A stretch of 18,477 bases of DNA from an uncultured Chloroflexota bacterium (GTDB lineage: Bacteria > Chloroflexota > Anaerolineae > Anaerolineales > Anaerolineaceae), in assembly GCA_902795255.1 (NCBI GenBank), contig CADBKS010000036.1, positions 1 to 18,477 on the forward strand, read 5' to 3'. A model generated the notes under the pieces. It did no database searches. It had not been told where the DNA came from and worked only from the letters and a program-made list of their open reading frames with translations. Every line of letters begins with the position of its first letter. The first letter of the stretch is position 1. The translations under genes were made by a program, and so were the position numbers. Of this stretch, positions 6,123-13,392 are shown piece after piece.

Positions 6123-7742
6123 TCAGAGTTCCAGCTTACCAACACCGATGATCTTCCCGCTCTTGCGATGGAAGAGCATGATATCATCGCTGACAAAATT
6201 CATCTTCACAAAGCTGCCGATCTGGAACAGCGTATTGCCGAAGACCACACCGGTCAGCAGGAACTCACCCACACGTATCTTCACCGTGGATTCCATACCG
6301 GTCGGCATCGCGCCGTAGATCTCGCCCTGCATCACACCATTGTCGCTGATTTCGATGAATTCCGGACGTACGCCAAGGACAAAATCCTCATCCGTCAGGA
6401 CCGGTTCTTCCTGCATGGCATCATCTTCATCATCCACACGCTGGATATGGTACTTGAAAACCTCATCCTTGTTGTTCTTCTCGACATAATCCTTTTGCTT
6501 CGCCAGTTCGTGAAGCTTCGCAGCATCCGCCTCAGTCTTCGCATTCAGGTCTGCCAGCCACTTCTTATAATCCGGAACTTCCTTACCGCTGAAACGGACC
6601 TTCTTTCCGTCCAGGATCGTCAGCTCAAATTCGCCCTTCGCATTCTGGGAGCCTTTGGCCTCAATGAAATTGATGGACGGGTTCCCGACAAAGTCCGCAA
6701 CGAACAGGTTGTTCGGATGCCCGTAGACCGTGAGCGGGGGCTGGTATTGCTGCAATACGCCGTTATTGATCAGGCAGATACGGGTGGAAAGGGTCATGGC
6801 CTCCATCTGGTCGTGGGTCACATAAACGAAGGTGGAACCGGTCTCAACATGCAGACGCTGCAGCTCATAGCGCATTTCCAGGCGCAGCTTGGCATCCAGG
6901 TTGGACAGCGGTTCATCCATAAACAGCACGGACGGTTCCGGCGCCAGCGTACGGGCAATCGCCACACGCTGCTGCTGACCGCCGGAAAGTTCCGCCGGAT
7001 AGCGATCCATGAACATGGAGATCTTCACAATACGGGAAACACGGCGGACGGAGAGGTCGATCTCTTCTTTCGTCAGCTTGCGGACTTCCTTCACGACTTT
7101 TCCGCCGGAAGTGAACTCATAGTTTTCGTTAAGGTTGTTCGCCTTCACCGCGGCGGCAGCCTTATCAGCCAGAGCTTTGGCTTCCGCTTTCACGTCCTTG
7201 CCGGTCTCCAGATGATAGCCCACCAGTTTTTTGGCGGTATACTGGGAAATCGTGAAGGCATCGATCAGCTTGATGACCGCTTTCTTCTCGTTCAGCTTCC
7301 CGGTTTTGTCTTTGCATTCATCCAGAACCTTCACCACATCCTGCGGATCGGAAAGGATCTCCGCCAGCCGGGCATTGTTCTTCGCCTCGAAATCGATCTT
7401 CGGCATTTCTTCCTTGATGTTGGAAAGACCGAAGGAGATGTTTTCATAGACGGTCATGTTCGGCCAGAGCGCGTAGTTCTGGAACAGGAAACCGACTTTA
7501 CGTTTGTTGGCGGGAATATTGATCCCGCGATCAGAATCGAAAACCACACGGTCACCAATGGTGATCTTCCCGGTTGTCGGAGTCTCCAGCCCGGCGATCA
7601 TACGCAGGGTCGTGGTCTTTCCGCATCCGGAAGGGCCCAGCAGGGTCACGAACGCGTTGTTTTCAATGGTCAGATCCAGGTTATCTACGCCGTAGAAGTT
7701 TCCCCAGCGTTTTGTTACTTTTTCCAATTTGATTTCAGGCAT
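6123..7742 (-). CDS. enlarged ATPase of importer B (PotA/UgpC class with insertions)
   Basis: A 539-residue ABC ATPase energising importer B; usual family length is about 350-380. Walker A GPSGCGKTT is at 36-44, Q-loop Gln 88, signature LSGGQ 252-256, Walker B VLFMDEP 272-278, D-loop SNLD 280-283 and switch His 310, so catalysis looks intact. Residues about 109-224, between the helical-domain entry ENISFGL and EEIDLSVRRV, are an extra Lys/Ala-rich helical block of about 115 residues. A second extra segment of about 70 residues (about 378-448, Lys/Glu/Asp-rich) interrupts the C-terminal TOBE region before FVLGVRPEFIEI. The ATG lies 2 bp after the permease stop with GGAGG inside the permease end, so the genes are coupled. 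There is no frameshift, and the insertions keep the local codon style. Confidence 0.93.
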   Translation of the reverse strand: MPEIKLEKVTKRWGNFYGVDNLDLTIENNAFVTLLGPSGCGKTTTLRMIAGLETPTTGKITIGDRVVFDSDRGINIPANKRKVGFLFQNYALWPNMTVYENISFGLSNIKEEMPKIDFEAKNNARLAEILSDPQDVVKVLDECKDKTGKLNEKKAVIKLIDAFTISQYTAKKLVGYHLETGKDVKAEAKALADKAAAAVKANNLNENYEFTSGGKVVKEVRKLTKEEIDLSVRRVSRIVKISMFMDRYPAELSGGQQQRVAIARTLAPEPSVLFMDEPLSNLDAKLRLEMRYELQRLHVETGSTFVYVTHDQMEAMTLSTRICLINNGVLQQYQPPLTVYGHPNNLFVADFVGNPSINFIEAKGSQNAKGEFELTILDGKKVRFSGKEVPDYKKWLADLNAKTEADAAKLHELAKQKDYVEKNNKDEVFKYHIQRVDDEDDAMQEEPVLTDEDFVLGVRPEFIEISDNGVMQGEIYGAMPTGMESTVKIRVGEFLLTGVVFGNTLFQIGSFVKMNFVSDDIMLFHRKSGKIIGVGKLEL

Positions 7743-7744
7743 GA

Positions 7745-9574
7745 TTAACCTCCAATTCCTTCATCCAGGCTCGCCCCGGTAACTTTGTTCACGATGGCAT
7801 TGAATACCAGAATCGTGATGATCAGGATCAGGTTGATACCGCTTGAGAACGCGTACAACCCCATTTCGTCGAAATAGTCCAGCGTAGTGGAGAGGATGAA
7901 CCCCTGCACACACAGCAGCATGAACAGGCTCAGTTCGCGAAGACAGGTCATGAACGGCAGCAGATAGCCGCTGATGATGGATGACTTCTGGATCGGGATG
8001 ATGATGCGGGTCATGCGCTTGATCCAGGGGATATCCTGGATGATGGCAGCCTCTTCGATCTCACCGGAGAGCTGCAGCATGGAGTTCAGCGCAGACCGGC
8101 TGGCGAAGGGAATGTACTTGACTGTACCGACGATGATCAGGATCCAGTAGGTGTTGAAGAGGTTCAGACGCTTACCGGAAAGCAGAATAAAGTACGCCAC
8201 ACCCACCGCGATGGAAGGCATTAGGTACGGCAGGAAGGCCACCGAGTTCACGTAATTCGCCCACTTATTCCGGCGCTGCTTCGAGACCGCGTACCCGACC
8301 AGCGTACCGATGGTGCCGGCCGTCAGCGCGCAGGCAATAGAGACCAGCAGCGTGCCTTTAAACGCTGTCCAGATCGTCTGGTTATGAAGGATACCCATCT
8401 GACCATAGAGCCCGTTTTCGGTGACGTTTTCAGCCGTGGTCCACCACTTGGTGGTCAGGTTGCTGACATCGCCGGTATACAGGAAGGAATAGTCGCCCGG
8501 GTTCGGCAGGAAGGTCTCAAAAGCGAAGGAGATGATCGGATAGATGGAAGTGAAGAAGGTGATGACCACAAGGATCGCCGCGATGATATAGCGTCCGGAC
8601 TTGCCGAGGTTGATCTTGGAGATCTGACCGGATTTCCCGGTGACGGTGGTGTAGCTCTTGCGGCTGGTCAGGCTCATCTGGTTGAGCATCATGATCGCCA
8701 CACCGAAGATCATCATGATGATCGCCAGGATGGAAGCTTCACCCGTATACTTCGAGTTCATCGAAACATACTTGGTGGAAAGTGTGGTCAGGCCCAGGTA
8801 ATGCGGCACAGGATAGGACCCCATGGCGGAGCCGAACACCAGCAGAATGGTGGAAAGGATCGCCGGGCGGACCATCGGCAGAGTCACACGGGTCATGATC
8901 TTCCATTTCGGCGTATCCAGGATCGTGGCCGCCTCTTCCAGGTTGGCATCCATGTTCTTGAAGATGCCGCCGATCAGAATATAGGCAAACGGGGCGTAGT
9001 GAAGTCCGAGAACCACCAGGCTCGGGAAAAGACCCTGACACCACCATTTTGGCATCGTTATTCCGAACAGTGAAGCCAGCAGCCCGTTGGACGTCCCGGT
9101 CACTTTATTCGAGTTGAACAAGTTCTGCCAGACGACAGCCAGGGTCCACTGCGGCATGATATAGGGGAAAATAAAGATCGAGCTGATATATTTCCGCCAT
9201 GCCATATTGGTCCGGGTGATCAGGAAAGCAACGATCCCGCCGAACAGGATCGATACCACACAGGTCCCGACCGCCAAATACACCGTGTTCAGCAGCGGCG
9301 TCCACAGGTTCTTTTTCGCCAGACGGCTGGTAAAAAGGTCCGTGTAATTGACGATGGTATAACCGCTGGAACGTTTCGTCAGGTTCTGGTCGATCGTCCC
9401 TGGATGGATCGTAAACGTGTCCCGGACGATAGCAACGATAGGCGCTACCGTGGTGATCGTCAGGATGATGCCGAAAACAAGAAGGATCACATTATACGGC
9501 TTCGAGAAGAAGGTCCTGACCTGATTCATCCGGATCGTGAAGGCAGATACTTTTTCCGTGTTTTGCTGTGCCAT
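7745..9574 (-). CDS. two-domain permease of importer B
   Basis: A 609-residue inner-membrane protein with two fused permease domains, the same layout as the importer A permease but clearly divergent in sequence. EAA loops are at about 213 (EEAATILDTPKWKIM) and about 507 (EEAAIIQDIPWIKRM), each followed by a TLP or IIP turn. A long extracytoplasmic loop rich in Asn and Trp (about 350-395, SFLYTGDVSNLTTKWWTT) separates the halves. The ATG at 9574 is chosen because AAAGGAG lies 6-7 bp before it; the frame extends 8 codons further to a TTG inside the heptad element, with no ribosome site. Upstream are a terminator and the heptad element, downstream the ATPase. The likely class is iron, polyamine or phosphonate-type import, with substrate unknown. 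Confidence 0.92.
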   Translation of the reverse strand: MAQQNTEKVSAFTIRMNQVRTFFSKPYNVILLVFGIILTITTVAPIVAIVRDTFTIHPGTIDQNLTKRSSGYTIVNYTDLFTSRLAKKNLWTPLLNTVYLAVGTCVVSILFGGIVAFLITRTNMAWRKYISSIFIFPYIMPQWTLAVVWQNLFNSNKVTGTSNGLLASLFGITMPKWWCQGLFPSLVVLGLHYAPFAYILIGGIFKNMDANLEEAATILDTPKWKIMTRVTLPMVRPAILSTILLVFGSAMGSYPVPHYLGLTTLSTKYVSMNSKYTGEASILAIIMMIFGVAIMMLNQMSLTSRKSYTTVTGKSGQISKINLGKSGRYIIAAILVVITFFTSIYPIISFAFETFLPNPGDYSFLYTGDVSNLTTKWWTTAENVTENGLYGQMGILHNQTIWTAFKGTLLVSIACALTAGTIGTLVGYAVSKQRRNKWANYVNSVAFLPYLMPSIAVGVAYFILLSGKRLNLFNTYWILIIVGTVKYIPFASRSALNSMLQLSGEIEEAAIIQDIPWIKRMTRIIIPIQKSSIISGYLLPFMTCLRELSLFMLLCVQGFILSTTLDYFDEMGLYAFSSGINLILIITILVFNAIVNKVTGASLDEGIGG

Positions 9575-9590
9575 ACACTTCTCCTTTGTA

Positions 9591-9653
9591 AAAGTCAAAA
9601 GTTGAAAGCTATAAGCTGAAATCCGTCAGCTGATAACTTATAACTTGAAACTG
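9591..9653. repeat. heptad-phased inverted repeat element, copy 2
   Basis: Sixty-three bases split exactly into nine 7-bp units, such as AAAGTTG, AAAGCTA and TAAGCTG on the left and ATAACTT twice on the right, around a central AAATCCG. The halves form an imperfect hairpin (12 of 14 innermost positions pair). It abuts the ribosome site of the permease gene. Sequence differs from copy 1, but unit length, dyad and position in the operon are the same. Confidence 0.8.
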
Positions 9654-9656
9654 TTT

Positions 9657-9697
9657 TTATAAAAACGCCTTCGGGCGTATTCAGCACACCCGAAGGC
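9657..9697 (-). terminator. intrinsic terminator between binding protein and permease (importer B)
   Basis: A 9-bp stem GCCTTCGGG / CCCGAAGGC with a 13-base loop is followed by GUUUUUAU on the minus strand. It lies 26 bp after the stop of the binding-protein gene and before the co-directional permease, matching the arrangement in importer A. Confidence 0.85.
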
Positions 9698-9722
9698 ATC
9701 AAACCATTTACATTACGCTAAA

Positions 9723-11039
9723 TTATTCAGCGCTGTATTTGTCCAGCATTTCGATCCAGGAACCGACGGTGAAAGCGACATCCGCGCAGTACACAGGATC
9801 TTCAAGGACCAGGCCGCCCTCGTTGACCCACCAGTCATAACCGCGGTCGTTCATGGCAGCGAAAGCGACGGTGCCGTCTTCAGCCATACCACCGGTCATG
9901 TGATGGAATTTTTCTTCGTTCGCAGCAGCAACTTCCGGGTTGGAAGAGTAACCGCCGAGGTCCTTACCCCAGGCAGAGAAGCCGTCAACGGTTTCGGTCA
10001 TGTAAGCGATGAACGCGCAGGCAGTCCACGGCATCGGGCTGTTGTCGGTGACGAACAGATAGTGGCAGTAGCCATAACCGCCGAAGCCCTTGTAACCATC
10101 TTCGTAAGCAGCAACTTTGATGTTGTTCTTGGAGACGGAAGCGGATTCTTCAACAGAGCGCAGCTTGGAGTAGACCAGCAGACCGAACTGATCGGTAGCG
10201 GAAGCGTCGACCAGGGTGTTGCAGATCGGGCCGTCATCGGTCTGGGCGTTATAGGATTCGACCCAGAGTTTGATCCATGCCAGAGCGTATTTACCGTTTT
10301 CGCCGAGGCCGAGGTCTTCAGCGTCACCGGCAACTTCGTCGATCACAGCCTGGAAATACGGCTTTTCTTCATCAGAAAGAGCGTCGAAAGCATCCTTCAG
10401 GCCGTCAGCATATTTGTCAGCGGTCAGCATGTACAGGAAGTTCTTACCGACGATTTCGGAATCGATATCCATGAACAGACCGTGTTCGCCTTCAGCAACG
10501 AAATCCCAGACATTGTCATAGGTCTTTTCGCCGGTGCAGTTGAATTCGAAAATCTTGTTCAGGGTCTGCAGCGGGAGATAGCCGGTGTATTCGCCTTCGG
10601 CGTAGCCGTTGGCTTCAGCCCATTCCTTCGGGATGAAGGTGTCGAGAATACCGGTCTGGACCATCTTGGATTCGATCTGGTTGCCGTCCTGGATCAGGAC
10701 CATGGTGAAGGTACCGGTGTCTTTCAGGGAGTCAGCGGTCAGCTGATCGAAGATCTTGTTGTTCTTCGGCTGCTGCCATTCGAATTCCATGGTGTAGGAA
10801 GGATCAATGGTCTTCAGATAGTCAATGAAGAGCGGCAGAGCAGATTTACCGCGGCTGGAGTTGCCAACACCGTAGAACATCTTGCCGTTGGATTCTTCAA
10901 TGGCTTTCTTTGCCAGTTCTTCGAGGGTCATACCCTGAGCTTCTTCGATAATGGCTTTGACGTCATCACGTGCAGAAGCAGTCATGCAAAGGCTCAGTAC
11001 CATAACAAGAGCAAGTAAAACAACAACGAACTTTTTCAT
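9723..11039 (-). CDS. solute-binding protein of importer B
   Basis: A 438-residue secreted binding protein of the extracellular solute-binding family 1/type 2 fold. The signal is MKKFVVVLLALVMVLSLC followed by a probable cleavage after TASA. The Cys at 18 sits in the hydrophobic core and does not make a normal lipobox. Mature landmarks are KMFYGVGNSSRG, SYTMEFEWQQPKNNKIFDQL, GTFTMVLIQDG and an aromatic C-terminal part (GYGYCHYLFVTDNSPMPW, RGYDWWVNEGG). AAGGAGG is 8 bp upstream of the ATG. It heads the importer B operon, and no ligand can be named. A terminator follows, suggesting it is made in excess over permease and ATPase. Confidence 0.9.
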   Translation of the reverse strand: MKKFVVVLLALVMVLSLCMTASARDDVKAIIEEAQGMTLEELAKKAIEESNGKMFYGVGNSSRGKSALPLFIDYLKTIDPSYTMEFEWQQPKNNKIFDQLTADSLKDTGTFTMVLIQDGNQIESKMVQTGILDTFIPKEWAEANGYAEGEYTGYLPLQTLNKIFEFNCTGEKTYDNVWDFVAEGEHGLFMDIDSEIVGKNFLYMLTADKYADGLKDAFDALSDEEKPYFQAVIDEVAGDAEDLGLGENGKYALAWIKLWVESYNAQTDDGPICNTLVDASATDQFGLLVYSKLRSVEESASVSKNNIKVAAYEDGYKGFGGYGYCHYLFVTDNSPMPWTACAFIAYMTETVDGFSAWGKDLGGYSSNPEVAAANEEKFHHMTGGMAEDGTVAFAAMNDRGYDWWVNEGGLVLEDPVYCADVAFTVGSWIEMLDKYSAE

Positions 11040-11098
11040 ATTATTTAATCCTCCTTAATATGATCATGCTCCGAGAGCATTCGCTTTTCAGCTTTTAA

Positions 11099-11104
11099 AT
11101 TATA
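11099..11104 (-). promoter_or_regulatory. probable -10 element of importer B
   Basis: A perfect TATAAT on the minus strand lies about 60 bp before the binding-protein ATG. A shifted reading TGATATATA would be an extended -10, which would explain the absence of a good -35 at 17 bp. A small hairpin ATGCTC-CGA-GAGCAT (11066-11080) lies in the leader. Confidence 0.45.
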
Positions 11105-11163
11105 TATCAAAACCTGTTTTTCGGCGGTTTTTTCCGGCTTTCTTTTTCCGCAGCTCAGCCCGA

Positions 11164-11232
11164 TGAGACACCGGGGACGGCCTCCGCGTGACTCACACTT
11201 GAGTCATGCAGAGCTGTCCCCCGTGTGTCTCA
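11164..11232. repeat. long imperfect hairpin, REP-like intergenic element
   Basis: Arms of about 33 bases run inward from TGAGACAC...GGGGACGG to an inner TGACTCA, a 4-base loop CACT, and TGAGTCA back out to GTGTCTCA, with several mismatches. The outer part (GAGACAC followed by GGGGAC) resembles REP-type repeats I recall from Firmicutes; this is from memory, not a search. It occupies the gap between the two binding-protein genes. No transposase is nearby. Confidence 0.6.
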
Positions 11233-11330
11233 CAAAAATCCTGACGCTGTTGAGCAGGTGCCTCGCACCCTTTGTCCCGCACAAACCCGCACGCTGCGGT
11301 GATTGGGTAAACCAGCCAGCCTCCGCGGTG

Positions 11331-11363
11331 TGAGTCAGCCGGATGCCGACCCCGGTTGACTCA
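11331..11363 (-). repeat. TGAGTCA-bounded hairpin after truncated binding-protein gene
   Basis: Twelve-base arms TGAGTCAGCCGG and CCGGTTGACTCA pair with one mismatch around a 9-base loop, starting 1 bp after the TAA of the truncated binding-protein gene. It shares its TGAGTCA/TGACTCA ends with the palindrome at 4989-5019. There is no U-run. Between it and the hairpin at 11164-11232 (11233-11330) there is no gene, only further small stems and a second copy of CCTCCGCG (11181-11188 and 11320-11327). Confidence 0.6.
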
Positions 11364-11364
11364 T

Positions 11365-12297
11365 TTATTCCAGCATGATCTTTTCGCACCAGGCATCGAT
11401 GTTGGCAGCGACCAGCGCCCAGTCGATTTCCTGCGCGGGGATGGAGCACATTTCGACCTGGCTGGCAGGAGCCTTGTCAACGGCCTTTTCATTTGCCGGC
11501 ATGGTCTTGAACTGTTCGGACCATTCACCCTGGATCTGAGCGGAACCGAACCATTCGACGAAGCGTTTTGCTTCTTCGACGTTCTCGGAGGTGCTGACGA
11601 TGGAGACGCCTTCAACAGCGTACGGGATACCGCATTCCGGAACAGCGTAGCCGGTCTTGGTGCCGTACTGGGCATCATACTGATCGGCGCCGGAGGACCA
11701 CATCTGGCCCATCAGGACCGGGGAAGCGGGGTTGACGATCTTTGCATAGAGATCGACACCGTCTTCAACCGGGGTACCGTGAGCGAAGAATTCACCGATG
11801 GCTTCCCAACCTTCGTCGGAGATGCCGAGTTCGCCTTCGGGGTCAACGTAGCGGGTCAGGATACCGGCCAGCACGTTGCGGGTGGTTCCGCCGGTGAGTT
11901 TGATCTGGGATTCATATTTGCCCCAGAATTCTTCGTTTTCCCACAGATCCGGCCAATCTTTCGGGGCGTTTTCGGGATCGACCTGGTTGGTGTCATAAGC
12001 CAGCAGGATCGCCTGTTTGACGATGGCGTAGTAGTAGCCGTTCGGGTCATTCAGACCGGCGCTGACTTCATCGGCCCAGGACGGGGCGTCGAAGGACATG
12101 ATGATTCCGCGGGAGATGAGGTCGTTCCAGATGATGGCGTTCAGACCGAACACAACGTCGCACGGGGTGGCGGCACCTTCGTTGATCAGACGCTGCTGTA
12201 CGGCACCGGCACCTTCTGGAACGATGGTCAGGTCATAGCCATCGGCAGCGGCGCGTTCTTTCAGCCAGTCGGCACGGCCGGAGGAACCGTAATTGTC
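11365..12297 (-). pseudogene. 5'-truncated solute-binding protein gene
   Basis: About 310 residues of a type 2 binding protein resembling the AfuA/PhnS and thiamine-binding groups. Similarity starts at DNYGSSGRADWLKERAA, a block normally near residue 35 after a strand of the form VVVYS. Other landmarks are EGAGAVQQRLINE, CDVVFGLNAIIW, and AVPECGIPYAVEGVSIV. The signal peptide and first strand are missing. The frame extends to a TTG at 12336 through 13 unrelated residues (MHLSYKKRDSPLI) with no ribosome site or promoter. The break at about 12297 lies against the promoter region of the divergent BtpA-family gene. The rest of the frame is intact, so the loss is probably recent. Without export it could not serve a transporter. 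Confidence 0.8.
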
Positions 12298-12382
12298 AAT
12301 AAGCGGGCTATCCCGTTTTTTGTATGACAAATGCAACTGTTTTCTGTTGTTTCCGGCTGTGTGCCTGTGTTCGGGCGGCAGT

Positions 12383-12411
12383 TTGACTTTTCATAGCGCA
12401 TTCGGTATAAT
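12383..12411 (+). promoter_or_regulatory. sigma-A promoter of the BtpA-family gene
   Basis: TTGACT and a perfect TATAAT are 17 bp apart on the plus strand, giving a leader of about 25 bases before the ATG at 12444. This is one of the two best promoters in the window. Confidence 0.88.
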
Positions 12412-12443
12412 TGGAGTAATTATTTCTGAAAGGATGGATTGTT

Positions 12444-13247
12444 ATGGAGTGGATTAAAGAGACGTTTGGAACTGTAAAGCCGATCATCGCGATGTGCCAT
12501 CTTCAGCCGCTGCCGGGCGACCTGTATTATGACCCGGACGGAGGAATGCAGAAAGTGATCGATTACGCACGGGAGGAATTCCTCGCGCTGCAGGAAGGCG
12601 GAGTCGATGCTGTGATGTTCTCGAATGAATTCAGCCTGCCCTACCTTCGGAAAGTCAATCCGGAAACGACCGCCTGCATGGCCCGTGTCATCGGCGAGCT
12701 GATGTCCGAGATCAAAATTCCTTTCGGCGTGAATGTGCTTTGGGATCCGTTCGCTTCCATCGACCTGGCTGCGGCGACCGGCGCGAAATTCATCCGCGAG
12801 ATCATGTCCGGTGTGTACGCTTCGGACTTCGGTCTCTGGGATACGAACGCCGGGGAGATCTCCCGTCACCGCGCCCGCCTGAACCAGCAGAACCTGAAGC
12901 TGCTGTACAATATCGTTCCGGAATCTTCGGTCTATCTGGCCCCGCGGGATATTGAGTCTGTTGCGAAATCCACGGTCTTCAACTGCCGTCCGGATGTCAT
13001 CTGTGTTTCCGGCATGACGGCGGGAGTCGGTGCGGATATGGGGATCCTGGCCCGGGTCAAAAATGCGATCCCGGAGACGGCTGTCTTCGCCAACACCGGC
13101 TGCAAGGTCAACACGATCGAAGAGATCTTCAAGATCGCGGACGGCGCCGTGGTCGGCACGACCTTCAAGAAAGACGGCAAGTTCGAAAATCACGTCGAAA
13201 AAGCCCGCGTCATCGAGTTCATGGACAAAGTCCGCTCGATCCGCTGA
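12444..13247 (+). CDS. BtpA/SgcQ-family TIM-barrel protein
   Basis: A 267-residue cytoplasmic protein of the BtpA family (cyanobacterial BtpA, needed for photosystem I accumulation; E. coli SgcQ, in a sugar-related cluster). No biochemical reaction is firmly established for the family. Family landmarks are KPIIAMCHLQPLPG (12-25), LQEGGVDAVMF (49-59), the strand PFGVNVLWDP (93-102), KFIREIMSGVYASDFGLW (115-132), and phosphate-loop-like ends ANTGCKVNTI (216-225) and ADGAVVGTTFK (232-242). Length fits the family. AAAGGA is 9 bp before the ATG. It is a single-gene unit on the plus strand, with its own promoter and a strong terminator, wedged between minus-strand genes. In this non-photosynthetic setting a sugar or nucleoside metabolic role is the likeliest guess. 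Confidence 0.9.
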   Translation: MEWIKETFGTVKPIIAMCHLQPLPGDLYYDPDGGMQKVIDYAREEFLALQEGGVDAVMFSNEFSLPYLRKVNPETTACMARVIGELMSEIKIPFGVNVLWDPFASIDLAAATGAKFIREIMSGVYASDFGLWDTNAGEISRHRARLNQQNLKLLYNIVPESSVYLAPRDIESVAKSTVFNCRPDVICVSGMTAGVGADMGILARVKNAIPETAVFANTGCKVNTIEEIFKIADGAVVGTTFKKDGKFENHVEKARVIEFMDKVRSIR

Positions 13248-13263
13248 CAGGAAAAAAGATAAC

Positions 13264-13306
13264 CTAAAAGAAAAGACCGCATAAATTATGCGGTCTTTTC
13301 TTTTAG
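13264..13306 (+). terminator. bidirectional terminator between convergent genes
   Basis: A 43-bp palindrome has 21-bp perfect arms around one A. The GC part GACCGCATAA is flanked by AAAAG-rich and CTTTT-rich arms, supplying a U-rich tail in both directions. It lies 16 bp after the BtpA-family stop and also serves the M42 gene arriving from the right. Confidence 0.92.
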
Positions 13307-13327
13307 AAACCACCGGATGCAGTCCGC

Positions 13328-13390
13328 AGCTTCCCACTTCCGGCAGCCGGTTACCGGCAGCCGGAAGCTGAATCCTGAATCCTGCCCCCT
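13328..13390. repeat. heptad-phased inverted repeat element, copy 3
   Basis: Nine 7-bp units in exact phase: AGCTTCC and CACTTCC, then GGCAGCC, GGTTACC, GGCAGCC, then GGAAGCT, two identical GAATCCT and a C-rich unit. The centre GGTTACC is itself a near-palindrome and the neighbouring units pair with one mismatch. It abuts the stop codon of the M42 gene, unlike copies 1 and 2, which sit inside operons. Confidence 0.8.
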
Positions 13391-13392
13391 GA

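Noticed and set aside
6168..7748. Plus-strand open frame of 526 codons across importer B ATPase
   Set aside because: It mirrors the real ATPase on the other strand; His- and Arg-rich nonsense composition and no family motif.
9575..9598. Upstream start for the importer B permease
   Set aside because: The upstream codon is TTG inside the heptad element without a ribosome site, while ATG 9574 has AAAGGAG at good distance.
11204..11449. Minus-strand 81-codon open frame over the repeat region
   Set aside because: It overlaps the end of the truncated binding-protein gene in another frame and runs through hairpin repeats.
12303..12320. Intrinsic terminator CGGG-CTAT-CCCG followed by six T on the plus strand
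   Set aside because: The stem is only four or five base pairs and no plus-strand gene ends there.
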